This document shows, piece by piece, positions 11,000 through 22,599 of a stretch of 64,000 nucleotides of DNA. Origin of the DNA: Symbiodinium natans (lineage: Eukaryota > Sar > Dinophyceae > Suessiales > Symbiodiniaceae); NCBI GenBank assembly GCA_905221605.1, contig CAJNDS010000280.1, positions 62,001 to 126,000 on the forward strand, read 5' to 3'. The translations under genes and the position numbers were made by a program. A model generated the notes under the pieces. It was given only the letters and a program-made list of their open reading frames with translations, made no database searches and was not told where the DNA came from. Every line of letters starts with the position of its first letter. The stretch's first letter is position 1.

Positions 11000-13390
11000 A
11001 CCGAGCCAGGTCCCGAAGCCGTGTGGGGGGACCTGGGCTCGAGCTGAAGGCTCGTGGATGTGGCTTTTTTCTCAGGTCGTTCTCGGGGGCGTAATTTCTG
11101 CGTGGGTAAGGTGTTCTGGATTTCCAGCGCTCGAAAGCCAAGAAAGCACTCAAGTACGTAATTCAGTGGAAATAAGTTGCAAGCTTTTTGGAATACTCGA
11201 TGGATCATCAACATATGTTGACTGACACAGGAGGAATGGTTGGACAAAACCGAAATTGTCCAATTTTTCGAGGTTGCTTGCAAGCGCATGCAGCATTGCA
11301 GGTGCCAGAATGTTGGCGCGATTTAAGCATGTTTGCGCAAGGAGACTCAAGCATTGTTGACTCATCTACATTGATGGGGTGCAGTGGGATCAGTGGCATG
11401 TATCAGGAGGATCGGGACCATCAACATAAACATTGCCACCCCCGCCCTCATAAAACATGAAGTTTGGAGGTTGAGGGGTGCGGGTTCTTTTGGGGGGGAC
11501 ATCCTTAAAGCCCTGAATCCAAGCGCAAGGCAAGTCGGGAAGTTTGACCAGAAGCGGTATGCAAGAGGCACTGCTGGACATGCCAGGTGCTGGTACTCTG
11601 GCCTGAAATGCCACAAGGGTTAGGGCTTGGGGACTTTAAGACGTGGTGGCAGGGACAAATTTCCGTTGACATATAGAGTTAAAGGCTGAAAGGTGCGTGT
11701 TGTTAGGGGTCCGATTATGTGCTCTTCGTGACGGCTTCAGCCAAGAAAACGCGGCAGGCATTTATCTCGAGCATTTTCTCTCGATCTCTAAGCCTGCCAT
11801 ACGACAGTGACACTCGTATTGTCATTCTCGTAGTTTGATCGCCGGCTTAGGAGTGTACTCAGCTTTGTGCTGATCTGAGCGTCGCACGTTCTGTGAGCGT
11901 TGTAAAGCTGATCAAACTCATTGCCGCCAGCCCGCCTCCAAGCAACAATACACGGCGCCTGGATTGAGAGAGAAGTGGCAACATATTATATTGAACATCC
12001 TAGCCCGAAACCCGATCTAACCCCGTGTCTTGATGAAACCGGTGTAGATGCAAGGCTGAAAACATAGCGCCGCTTTGTGACCCAGGCCATTGTCTTTACG
12101 TAGTACAATTAGTATTTCCCTGAGGCACCCTACTTGGGATGTAGCGTCTCTGATTCGGATTGCTGCTCTCACACGACGGCGCCCTCTCGGTGGCCTCTTA
12201 TGATAGCGCCAGTGCACGAACTCGTACTCCCAAAGCGACCAACCTGGCACTTCGTTCTCTGAGCCCGGCAACGTTGCACCCCATAATTACAGCTCGGAGC
12301 TGAGCCTTCCCCAACATGGTCTTTGGGGGGATAGCAGCGGATAGCAGTTCACAACACTACACATTTCAAATTAACGAAGGGCTTTCCTGCCAAAAAAAGC
12401 TTGCCATGACGCTCCCTTGCTGCCTGTCAGTGCTTCGGCAAGTTCCTGCTGGACCTCCATGAACTCCGCAAAAGCCGCGGGTGTCAGACCTCAGCCATGA
12501 GCAGCAAACGAGACTGCGTTCCTTCGCCGAATGGGCATGCGCAGCGACCGAGGATCAATGCAAATGGGTATTTCATGAGCCCTCATTCATATGCTAACAG
12601 CTTTAAATTTTTGAAGAAAATGCAAGCACAGTGTATTGACAACCTCTATGCTTATACCGTGTTCAGGCTATGGTGCTCGCTAAGCTTCGAGAAGGGATCA
12701 CACACGCCAAGAACCCTTTCGAAAACACAATAAAGAAAGCAAAAGCGTAACTTGAGGAGGTCCTGGAACACAACCCCTAACCAAGTCCAAACGCAACAGC
12801 ACGCTTGAAATGCTTGAACTCAGCGAACTCAGCGAAACATGGAATTGCAAAGCTGGCAACGAGACCCTCAAAGCGTTCCACTTGCCAGATATTGACCTCC
12901 ATATTTCTTGATGCTTCGGCGCAGCTTCCAGGTCTCTGGCATCCAGTCTTTGAGGCTCAAAACTGCACGCGTGCTCTTTGTACATAATGTATTCGCGTGC
13001 AGCACGAAGCGAGCTGCGACTAAAGAGGCCACTGGACTGCTGCGCGATGCTTCGCAAAATCAACAATCCGAAAGCATGAGGCGCGCAAGAACTTGTCTTT
13101 GGCACGTTGTGGCTACCTCACAGCAACAAGTATTCTAGTATATTTCATTTGCATTGCATCAAAACCTTTATGTGGGCTGCAACCTGCACATCGCGAGCCC
13201 GCAGAATGCTTGCACGGAAGGTGCAAGGCAGATCAATGCAGCCCGAAGCCTGCGAAGACTGTGAGACTCTGTGAAGCTGTGTATCTTTCGTTCTTGTGTA
13301 TTTTGCAGAGTCACTGCAGAGATTTGCCTGGTCTCGCTGGCTGGAGATGTGGAGAAGCCATCGAACTCGTCGCACGCTTGAAGAAGCCTT
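11000..13390. other. No firmly supported gene
   Basis: No domain is recognised. A minus-strand frame around 12830-13040 (AAREYIMYKEHACSF, then LEAAPKHQEIW) could be an exon, but its boundaries are not clear. Nothing resembling an RNA gene or mobile element is seen. Confidence 0.35.
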
Positions 13391-13391
13391 C

Positions 13392-13426
13392 CTGATCTAT
13401 GCGGCGGTAGGGCTTCACGCGGACAC
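13392..13426 (-). CDS. Possible small exon, unknown gene
   Basis: A 35-nt minus-strand segment after AAG|G encodes VRVKPYRRIDQ, with a GA donor. The frame also continues plausibly as EGFFKRATSS. It lies 3' of the SulP stop codon, so it would belong to the next gene in the block. Unrecognised. Confidence 0.25.
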
Positions 13427-13623
13427 CTTGCAGAACATCCAGGACTTGAACAGAGGCTAGTTTGAAGAGCCATTGCATCACCTTTCAGCTCCGGTGTATG
13501 GAAGACATTGGAGGACCCTTTACAAATATAATTCGACTTGAGTAGCGTGCTTCTGAGAAGCAAAGCCCAAAGCATCAGATCTAAGTAAGCCCGGCGACGC
13601 CACAGACAAAACAGGAAACATGA

Positions 13624-16600
13624 TCATGAATCACGAAGCAAAGTCGCTGCATTGCCGACGGACTGATTTGAGGCCATCGCTGTCTCCAGTGTGGAGAACG
13701 GCACACGCAGCACCACGCAGTCGGGTGCGGCACAGGCACTGGCATGCCAGGTGGGCTCCATGCTGCTGCAGAAGGCGCCAAACTCAAGCGCCCCTAACAG
13801 CGATCCGTGGGTCAGCTTGCGAACTCGAATGTCTAGCTCTTCCTCGAATGCGAAGGTGTCTCCCTTCTGCTCGTTCAAGTGGTGCCGTGGGACCTTGTAC
13901 GCCAGCGCTTCGTCCGCGCTGATTCTCTGAACAATGCTTACCGATCCGCTCAACACGTACGTCAGGTGTCTGGCATGCTGGCCTTCAGCGTAGATCTGCG
14001 ATTGCTGAGTGTAAGTTTTCAGCACACTACCGAACTTCGTGAGTTTCTCACAAACCGCTGCTCGCTCCTCTGCCTTAGCCGTCGGAGCGATCTCCAGAAG
14101 GAACTCGTTGACAAAGTGCATAAGCTCCCCTTCATCCTGTTCTTTTGTGGGCTGGACCCTCTCGGCCAACTTAGCCGCTAGCAGCTGATGCTGTGAGCGG
14201 TTCCTCAGCATTCCGTTGTTCCCATTTGCCCGACCTGCAAGGAGCCTCTCCTCAGCCCACTCCAACATCTTCTCCACACGGTGAGAACTAATCTTTATCT
14301 CCACATTGCAGGCACGCATACATCGTTCCAAGGAAAGCTGCAAGCGACGCACGACTCCACTTATCGCAATTGTGACAGGCGGCCTCCGCCTTTGGCACAC
14401 CTCCGCAAAGTTCACCAAGGCTTGAACCCCCGAGGCGTCCACTGCAGGGACCTGTTCGAAATCGAGGACCAAGTACCGTGCGGACGACGTGTCCAGGGAC
14501 GCCTGCAGCTCTTCAACGATGTCCTGGGCTGTTCCGAAGAAGATGTATCCTGCGCACCAGAACACCGCCACTTGATGTCCATGGGTGTCAAGGATCTGGT
14601 TCTGCACGTCATCACGCTCAACGAGCGAGCGTACCTCCGCCAACGTGGCTTTTTGTGTCACGCCGGTCATGCCAGAGTACTCAACCATGAAGAAGATGGT
14701 GGTGAGAACGACACCGAAGAGAATGCCGAGGAGAACATTGAGGTAAGTGATGACAGAGGTCGCCACCACAACGCGCCACTCGGTGACGGCAATGCGCTCC
14801 CGCGATTCAATTAGCGATGTAGTCAGGAACTCGAAGCCCAGTGAAACCACCAACGCCCCAAAAGCACATTTTGGGATGAAGCTAAGGCATGAGCGCAATG
14901 TGGAGTCGAAGTAAAGCACCATATAGAAGACTGCAAAGAGGAACACCCACCACCTTGTCTTTCCTCCTGCATCCCGCATCACCACCCATACCTTAATGGC
15001 ATGTGAGACGGGGACACCCGCAAAAGGCGCGAGGGCGACATTCGTCTTCCCGACAAGCCGGATTTCCTGACAATACCCCCACCCCTTATAGTTTTGCCAA
15101 TGCCTACAGAGTTTGCTACAGAGTTTACTACAGAGTTCCTACAGAGGTCCCAGGGCCCCGGAAGATCCTTGGCGAGCTCGATTGTGGGATCCTTGGCAAT
15201 GTCCTGAAAGCCCACGGTGTAGAAAGTGAAGGCCAAGGTACTCAACACGGCGTAGGACACCAAGACGGACATGCACGGTTGGCTGAAGAAAGCCTGGGGA
15301 TTGAAGCTGCCAAAACCAGTACCCAGCGCCTCCCACTCCACGACCCAAGGCTCCGGCCGCAGGCCGGAGATAAATAGGCCCCAGTACTCCAACTCGTCCA
15401 GGCTAAGAGGGTGCATGTAGAGGAACGCGTACACAACTGAACTCATGACCGCGAGGCCAAGAGGAAGACGGATGGCCCTGCCCCAGGAATATGGGTCGAG
15501 AAGTTCCTGCAGCAAATGAGCTCACGACATGCTGCAGATTTGATGGACTGCAGATGACTGCACGCAAAGCATCACGCAGCCGTCCTTGAGAGCAAGAAAA
15601 ACCCCTGCACCGACAAGAGTCAGCAAGAACCGTAGCAGCAGGGCCACCCCGGTGCGTGTAACCTTCGGCGTGGGAAAGCCCTTACTCTCAAGGACGATCT
15701 CCTATATGGTTTAAGTGCTCCTGGCAAGGGAGCCGGTTCAGGGAAACGTACTTCTTGAGTCCTGTCACTCGGTTCCATGGATTGCTCGTAACGTGCTGCA
15801 TACTCATGCTGCCTTAGCCTGAAACCCTACGAGTAGCAGAGTATCTGTCACGCTCGCGGGACATGCTTTCTAAAGCTGAAGCCTAGAACAAAATTCAGCA
15901 TTTGATTTGAGTGTGTGTGGCTCGCAAGTCCCGCACGAACCCGCGGCATTCTTCGAATCCTCCTGTGAAGCCGATAGAAAAAGGCCCTGTGAAGAAAACG
16001 GTGCCTCAGAAGATTGGGCAGCAGCAAGAAGGTCTCCAAGTAGCTGGAGGAGGCCCTGGCCGCCTGTCGAATCTCAAAAGCTTCTTGCATTCTTTAGAAG
16101 TTGATCAACATTGCCAAGTATTGCAGTAGTTCTCAGCATACATACCGTTGCGTGCCCGTCTTCGTTCGGAAATCTTGTTATATCTTGTTCCTTGAGAAAT
16201 GTACTGCAACCTTATAAACACCTTTTAACCCAACAGCATCTGGAGGCTGGAGCCAAGCCGCAACCGAGCTCTAGGCCGCCATCAAAGATCATCATCCTGA
16301 TGCACTTCGACCGGTTTGGAGCTTTGCAGTTGGTGCACACAAACACCAATCACCTATGCTCCCCGCGCAGTGCCCCTCAGCAATGCGCGAAGCAAAAGGA
16401 TGAAACATTCATTGTCTACACCTACAGAAAGGAGCACTGCGGTGGGGATTCAGATTTCCAGATAATATCTGTCAGGCAGTCTGGGATAGGGCGGTGAGAA
16501 GATGGAAACTGCCATCGCTAACTCGGTCGGCCGGGTGTGCTGAGGAGTTGTCGGATGTTTTTGGTAGGCTTTGTGCCGTTTGTCCTCGTCATGTGCTTAG

Positions 16601-18170
16601 TTTCCCGTGTGGTATCGAAGCACTGAACATCCCGGAACAATCTTGAACATTCGTATCTGGCCAGCCACCCGATGCCACTGACGAAACCTGCGCCGACGGG
16701 GTAGGGCAGAAAGCGCATGTAATACCTGAGCCATGTGGCTTGCTGAACTGCTCGTATTTGAGCTTTGGAGGTACACAGCGTCTGGCGTGGGAAGCTGAAA
16801 GCGACTTTTCCAGGTGGTGCAAGGGTTGCAATCGGATCCGACAAGCCTTTCCCTTAATGGTATCTGAAGGATATAATACAGAAGTGCCCAAAATGCACAA
16901 TGGATGCCACAACTGATCAACATCGGTGAGGGACAGGCCATCCAGTTCTGCTACCGCCCACATCAGCAGCCCAATGAGGAGCGACATCAGCCCTTGCGCC
17001 ACGAAGATGTGGAACCTCTTGTCATGTCGAGAGTACAAGCGAAACCGCTCTGCTAAATGTGACGGCTGAGGTATGCTCTGACAGCTCTCCAAAGCCTCAA
17101 TCTTGAGGAACTGCAGCGCAGAAACCATAAGCTTCACGTGACAAAATCCCATGCTGCTGTTTGCGATGAAGTTCATTGTGCTCACCCAGGCTCACCCACG
17201 CCCCACACGTTGATTGTTCTTGCTACTTGGCGCCGTGGCACTGCTAGGCTTTCAAAGCACTTGTATCAACATCCAAAACGTCTCGACAGCTGCAAGTTCA
17301 GGATATTGGCCAAGGTGCAAGAGATCATCGCTTGGTACACCGCTGTAGGTGAGCGCACGGCCCATTGAAGCTAGGTACGAAGCCAGAAGCAGGTCGACAT
17401 TTGTCCTTGGGCAACGTTGTTTCAGGCTTCGGGCTTTAGAGTGAGGCTTGAGAGTTTGGAGCCTAAAGGCCTAAACCCTAAAGGCCCTAAAGCTGTCAAC
17501 CCTTGGCCCTTAACCCAACCGACAAAGGGAGCAGAGGCAGGGGGAGAGGACAAAGCAGGTGCTTCGAACCGATGTTTCGGGCCAACGGGGTGCCCTCGCC
17601 AGCAAGCCTTGTTGGGCTTGAAGGCTTGGAGGCTTCGTTGTTCTTAGCCGGCCCAAGAAGACTAAGGGGACCTTGCACTTGTGAACAAGAACTGATTAAA
17701 CCCTAAATGAAGTCATTAGGGGCAGAGCATTTATCGAAGAGTGCTTTGCTTCATGCTGCAAAAGTGGCAATGCTGCGAGCATCGCCAGTAGATGAGGGAG
17801 GTGATGCCCTGACTGAAGAGCAGGGAGGCGAGCAAGGTGGGAAAGCTCTTCTCCAGCGACGGATTCGCAGCGGCCACGACCCCGACGAAGCTGACAGCAT
17901 AGGGGAGGAGCACCTCTCGGAGAGTACTGCCAACAACATGACTAAAAGCAGGGTCTCTTCATGCAGCTGCAACCTTCCTTGTTCTCCCCAAGGTTGGAAG
18001 GATGTGAAAGTGTCAAACTATGTCAGCCAGCAGCTTACAAGCTCATGTCATGTTCAAAGTCGCTGCCAAGTCACCGCACTGCCGAGCACAGGGGACAGCA
18101 AGTCCTCCTTAACGAAGCTCGGCCTATCCTTTATGGGCACCAGGGCCTCCTCATCATTGTCATGCCTCAC
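13624..18170 (-). CDS. SulP anion transporter with STAS and cyclic-nucleotide-binding-like domains
   Basis: Exons, 5' to 3': about 18080-18170 and 17808-17913 (a hydrophobic N-terminal part, tentative); 16952-16992 (membrane helix); 16662-16725 (YYMRFLPYPVGAGFVSGIGW, the SulP core signature); 15174-15506; and 13624-15066 (481 codons with the TGA stop). The 15506 exon has WVVEWEAL and TVGFQDIAKDPTIEL. The last exon opens with EIRLVGKTNV, matching the SulP 'E-x-x-G-x-x-N' region, and adds the last helices. Then come a STAS domain (LVLDFEQVPAVDASGVQAL) and a C-terminal cyclic-nucleotide-binding fold. The phosphate-binding cassette of that last fold is degenerate, so ligand binding is uncertain. 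SulP proteins move sulfate or other anions; architecture and motifs favour the vacuolar/protist branch over plasma-membrane SLC26. Introns 15067-15173 and the one after 16662 are GC-AG. One or more exons between 16662 and 15506, and near the N-terminus, are missing. Confidence 0.85.
15105..15147. repeat. Four 12-nt tandem units inside a SulP intron
   Basis: Units TACAGAGTTTGC, TACAGAGTTTAC, TACAGAGTTCC and TACAGAGG follow each other within the 107-nt intron. On the sense strand each unit carries CTCTGTAG. Confidence 0.9.
17460..17500. repeat. Telomere-like CCTAAA motifs
   Basis: CCTAAAGGCCTAAACCCTAAAGGCCCTAAAG-type units form a short cluster in a probable SulP intron. It is an interstitial degenerate TTTAGGG-type sequence. 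Confidence 0.5.
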
Positions 18171-18399
18171 CTGCCGACCAGGGGAGTCGGACACTCGAGG
18201 ACACTCGAGGAACTCGAAGAGATGTGAAGCCAACTCCCCCAAATTCCGGTAACAATGACTCTTTGCGTTGACTAAGTGTGAAACCGAGCGCTCCTCAGGA
18301 TCAGCCAATGCCAACCCCTCAACAGAAAATTGATGCCTGGTCGTCGATCTTCTGGATGTCGTTCATTGGCGAAACAACCCGATATCAGCAAAGGCTGCG

Positions 18400-20310
18400 G
18401 AGCAAAGAGCGTGAATGATAGCAGTGCTTAAACCTAAACACTAAACCCGAATTCAGCCTCAACACAACTATGTCCGTCTCAGGGCGTGTAGCACTGCGGG
18501 GGATCCAAGATCTGCAATATCAAATTCTCGCGCAGCCACCCTAAGTCTTAACAACTTCAGGGACTCAGCCACTTCACTCAGCTCAGCGCTGCGACCCGCC
18601 AGCTTCGCAAGCCGATAGCCCTCATCTCCAAAACCACCGGGGGGTCATAGGTTGAGGTTCAGGGTTTGTGAGAGCAAGAACCTCTCCCGATCCTTGGGCG
18701 TTTCGGGATGAGGTGTGAATGCGTCTCTCCCCTAAAGTACTGAATGCCTGTCACCCCCGGGCGCTTATGCAAACAGTGAGAGCAGTCCTAAATTCAAAAC
18801 ATGAGGGTACCCTCGGCCATAGGTCAGAGTTGCTGAACTTGGGCCGTTGTTGCAGCAGGGTAGCTTTCCTGAAACAAGCAACTGGTGGCCTGGATCCTGA
18901 AGCAAGAAATCGTGCTATTCTCCCCCCCCTAACAACTAAAATTGGGGGGACCCCGCCCCCCCCCCCTCCAAACTTCGAACTTACATCGAAAGTTACACGC
19001 TTCTTATCCTGCTCTCACTGCACCTACCCACCCACCACATACTTGCTCTACCCTCTGTCTCTGTCCAATTTGTATTGCGCGCAGGAAATACACACCATGG
19101 ACTACCACCGAGTTGCAGTTTGGATGACTGGAGTGGTCACAGTATTCCAGCAAAGCGGCTGTCTCCGCCCGGATGACTTCATGCATGATGTCCTTCAAGG
19201 AAGTCTTCCTACCCGAACTTTACACTGGCCTTACGCTATCTTGCACTTGTACACTGCTGTCAAGCACCGCGCCTTTGACTTTGACAAAAATGAGAGAACA
19301 GGTCACGGCCGGTACTTGCCTCCAACTTTGTTTGGGGATAGACCGTCAAAAAGCGTGCTGCCAGCAGCATGATATGCGCATGATTGAAAAAGCGACCGGT
19401 GACTTTAGTGTGGGACCTGCTCAAACAGAATGTTCTTCTGCCTTAACCTTAACAAGCATCCCGCTGCATTTTCAGCTTGGCTTGTTGGGACTCATTACTC
19501 CTTTTTTGAAACCGACTCCGCAGATTTCCAGGGCCGCCGACGTAGTCGTGAAGGCGCCGTTGGGCGATAAGGTGACGGCCATAGGTGACAACCTCAGGGA
19601 ACTCCCGAGGCAGTAGGAAAGAAAATGGCAAGCTCTCGGTGTTCAGCATTCCAGAAGGGGGGAACTGCAAGATTGTGGGGTGGGGTTGTGTAGCAAGCAA
19701 CATTAGAGTCTTGCGCTTTGAGAAGTGGAACAATGGCTCTATACAAGAAGCCTCTGTGAGGTTGCATACTCTTGTAGCTGGGGTCCCGCTTTCAAGATTT
19801 CAAAGCTGCGGGAGTGCCGTTGCAACCCATCTCTGAAAACAGCTTCGGCAGGTTCCATTCGGTTTCTTGTCACGGTTAGGGCTTTCCGACTAGACTCACT
19901 AGACTCCAAGTCAACTCACTGAGCAGCGGACGGCTTTCATGAAGACCTCTGGGCACTCGAGCTCGTTCCCTTGGCGAGGAGCGCTGTGGTGTTCGTTCGG
20001 GGAACTCAGGTACAGACGCGGCTTCTTGGGGTTAGGGTTTAAGGTTTAGTGTTTCAGGTTTGGGCTTCAGGCTTGAGGGTTTAAAACTCCTAGGGCCGTT
20101 AGGCCACTGACGGCCTTACGAACCGCAGACCACCCACGCACAACGCCTCTAGTGACCAAGGGAGGTATACATTCTTTCTCAATGCTTGCTTTGACAAGTT
20201 CAAGTTTGCCGAGACCGGATTGCTGAATTTGTCCTCGGAGCTGCAATTCTTCTCTGGGCGCGTCACTGGCAGAATGACAACCGCATGCCACTGCCAACCG
20301 CTGAGAGCGG
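18400..20310. other. Spacer with a few possible minus-strand exons
   Basis: It contains TTTAGGG-like patches (20031-20083) and a poly-C region near 18950-18966. Minus-strand segments near 19150-19200 (DIMHEVIRAETAALLEYC) and 19500-19590 (VVTYGRHLIAQRRLHDYVGG) follow AG|G acceptors and look coding. I cannot join them or name a family. Confidence 0.3.
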
Positions 20311-20313
20311 GGC

Positions 20314-21458
20314 GTGCAGATCCAAAGATCTCCTGCGCACCGTCGAGCGTGGTGGCATCGAACCTCTCGATATCTGTGACTTTTCAGCGAGCTGCGATGG
20401 ATGCATACACGGCACGACTGGCAAAAGCTTCCAATCCCTGTCTGGACTGCCATGACCGCCTGCAGCTTTCTGGCAAGCTCTCCGGCTGCAAGGAGGGCTC
20501 CGGGCTGGCAGCCTGATCGTACTCATACCAACCACCATACACACGACGCGATAGCTGCACAGTGTATTCATATTACATGAGTGCGTGTGTGTGTGTGTGC
20601 ATCAATACATTTCATAACCTACGCTTCTTTGCTTCAACCTCTGAACCAGCCTCCGCAAGACTTCTCTTCTCATGACAGCTGCCAGCCCCTTGCCGGCTTG
20701 TCTATCTTGACATGCAAGACTTGATGAGCTCAAGGGAACAGCTTTGGAAATACAAAAAGGCCCAAGATGCTCAAGCCAACGTAACAGGCTCATGCGTCCG
20801 ATTCTTTGAACCCCACACGGCAGGCATGAAGGCATGTCTCCAAATTGGCGCTTCGGGTAATTACTCCGCTTTTATGATGCGTTTTGCCCAACACGGCTTC
20901 TCTACTTCAAACTTCTGTGCTGCGCAGCCCTAAAAAGCATGTCGTGCTTGCCAAGCACGTCTATCCTGCGTAGTTGCCCTGGAACCTTCATTTCAAAGAA
21001 GGAGGCCCCCTATGTTGGTCGGACAAGAATCCTTGTGACAGCGACGGCCTGTACCTGCTTCGGGGCCACTGCCGGCATTTCGTCCAGGAGCTGGCGAGTC
21101 CAAAGGGTCTACGGCCAGTTGAGGGTTTAGGTTGATCGATCATGACCTTTCGATCCATGGCTGAGACAATTTCGTGCTATAGTCGCCGCTCAGGTATCTT
21201 CACAGGGCTTAGATAGAATACGGCGCAGCCGTGCGCCCATAGAATAAGAGAGCCCAGTAGTCTTGACCTTCAGGTTGGCTGCAGCAAAGAACAGCCGCAA
21301 AGAACAGTCTAATACACCAGCGCTGCGGCATTGCGCACTTGAGCTATCTTTTGCAACTGACGCAGCAGAGGGTTGCTCGAAGCGTGCTGAGTAGAAACGC
21401 AAGCTGCAGGCTGCAAGGCCTCCTGCCGGGCGTTGATGAGGCCAGACAGCATCTGCCC
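20314..21458 (-). CDS. Unrecognised multi-exon gene, fragments
   Basis: Several minus-strand pieces have the exon signature seen in the confirmed genes. One at 21423-21458 (after GAG|G) encodes GQMLSGLINARQ. Another near 20430-20505 encodes ALLAAGELARKLQAVMAVQT. A third at 20314-20363 (50 nt, AG|G acceptor, GC donor) encodes FDATTLDGAQEIFGSA. A further frame near 20170-20240 reads GQIQQSGLGKLELVKASIEK. They are helix-prone with coding-like composition. I cannot show they form one gene, and I do not recognise the family. Confidence 0.35.
20582..20600. repeat. (GT)n microsatellite
   Basis: A simple GT dinucleotide run. Similar runs occur at 25002-25016 (GT), 26104-26124 (CA) and 47998-48020 (CA). 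Confidence 0.9.
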
Positions 21459-21620
21459 CTCAGCTTCACGAAGGCAAGCATTGGCACATACCGAGCTGAC
21501 CGAGTTGTATTGAGGAGAGCGGCATCTCCACTGATGCAGTACCGCACTAAGCCGCTACCAAGATGCCACGATATGAAACAACTGAAACAACTGTGAAACA
21601 ACTCTCTTCGTTTTTGAGCG

Positions 21621-21655
21621 ATCTCTCTCTCTCTCTCCCTCTCTCTCCCTCTCTG
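21621..21655. repeat. (CT)n-rich microsatellite
   Basis: CTCTCT runs are interrupted by CCCT. Reading frames through it give Arg-Glu or Leu-Ser repeats and are artefacts. Confidence 0.9.
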
Positions 21656-21891
21656 CCGCTTTGCATTTGCTTTTTTGTGCCCCCCCCGGGCCTCCTCCAC
21701 CTGCTCCTCACGGCACATGTGGCTCCAGCGCTGGCGGGCGCTTGATGGCACATGAATGACGACCTTAGAAACGGAGTGCAAGAAAAGGCCTCTGAAGTCC
21801 TGATGTTGAGGGTTCTGAGCTTCACAAGGAGGGCTAAATGAAATCCTCAGCATCGATGATCATCGAGGAAGGGGTCCCTGCTTTTGCAAAA

Positions 21892-21906
21892 GGGGGGGGG
21901 GGGGGG
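21892..21906. repeat. Poly(G) tract, 15 nt
   Basis: An uninterrupted run of G, of the same class as the other long G/C homopolymers in the window. Confidence 0.95.
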
Positions 21907-22505
21907 ACCAAGCCTTTGGTGCCACAAGCGCACTGGCCAGCATTGCTGGGACGCTTGGGAAGTTCTTGGCCACGCACATCGCCCACTGTGCGGAACAGTG
22001 AGGGCCCCAATTCGTCTACCAATACGTGTGGCGCATGCATGCTTTCCAAGACGGCTGTCTGAGTTCCAAAGAGATGTCCTCGAGAAGTTGCGCAAGGTCG
22101 TGTAACCTTTGCCCGCAAGCGCTTTGAAATGGACAGCTGGTGTTCCACCCGCAGAACACCACTCTAGTGGGGCCAAGACTTGCAAATTCTAAACTAAGAA
22201 ATGTAACATATAGGTAAACGTGCAGTAAGTTTAACATTCTGCACAGCATCCTATGAGCCGTGCTCCGAGATGACAGTCCTTCGCACGGCAGCCCGAGCAC
22301 TCCACCGCATTCCATCTACCATGCATTAATTTCATCAAACTTCGCCGATCTCTGATTCGTTTGGCATCTTCTGCCTCGCTCATTTTCTGCTATTTCCACT
22401 TACGGCGAGCATTTCTTGTTTGTGATTGCCTTATTGCACACTGAGCGGGCGCAGTGTTCCTGTTCACCGATAGCGGCCCTCTTCCGAAAGCCTCGAGGAT
22501 TTGAA

Positions 22506-22545
22506 GGCCAGGGAGGCGTCCAGAGTTCTGGAGGCCTCCCTGGCC
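22506..22545. repeat. 40-nt hairpin
   Basis: Arms 22506-22524 and 22527-22545 pair over 19 bp with one mismatch and a 2-nt loop (GGCCAGGGAGGC with its complement). It is a compact, stable foldback in a gene-poor stretch. Confidence 0.85.
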
Positions 22546-22599
22546 TCCAGAGGTACCATGACTGGACCATGACCACTATGTCATCCACTGGATTCCAGC

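Noticed and set aside
16518-17185. Three overlapping long minus-strand ORFs of 108-198 codons
   Set aside because: As whole ORFs they are artefacts. Only the short segments 16662-16725 and 16952-16992 carry SulP signal, and these are used as exons.
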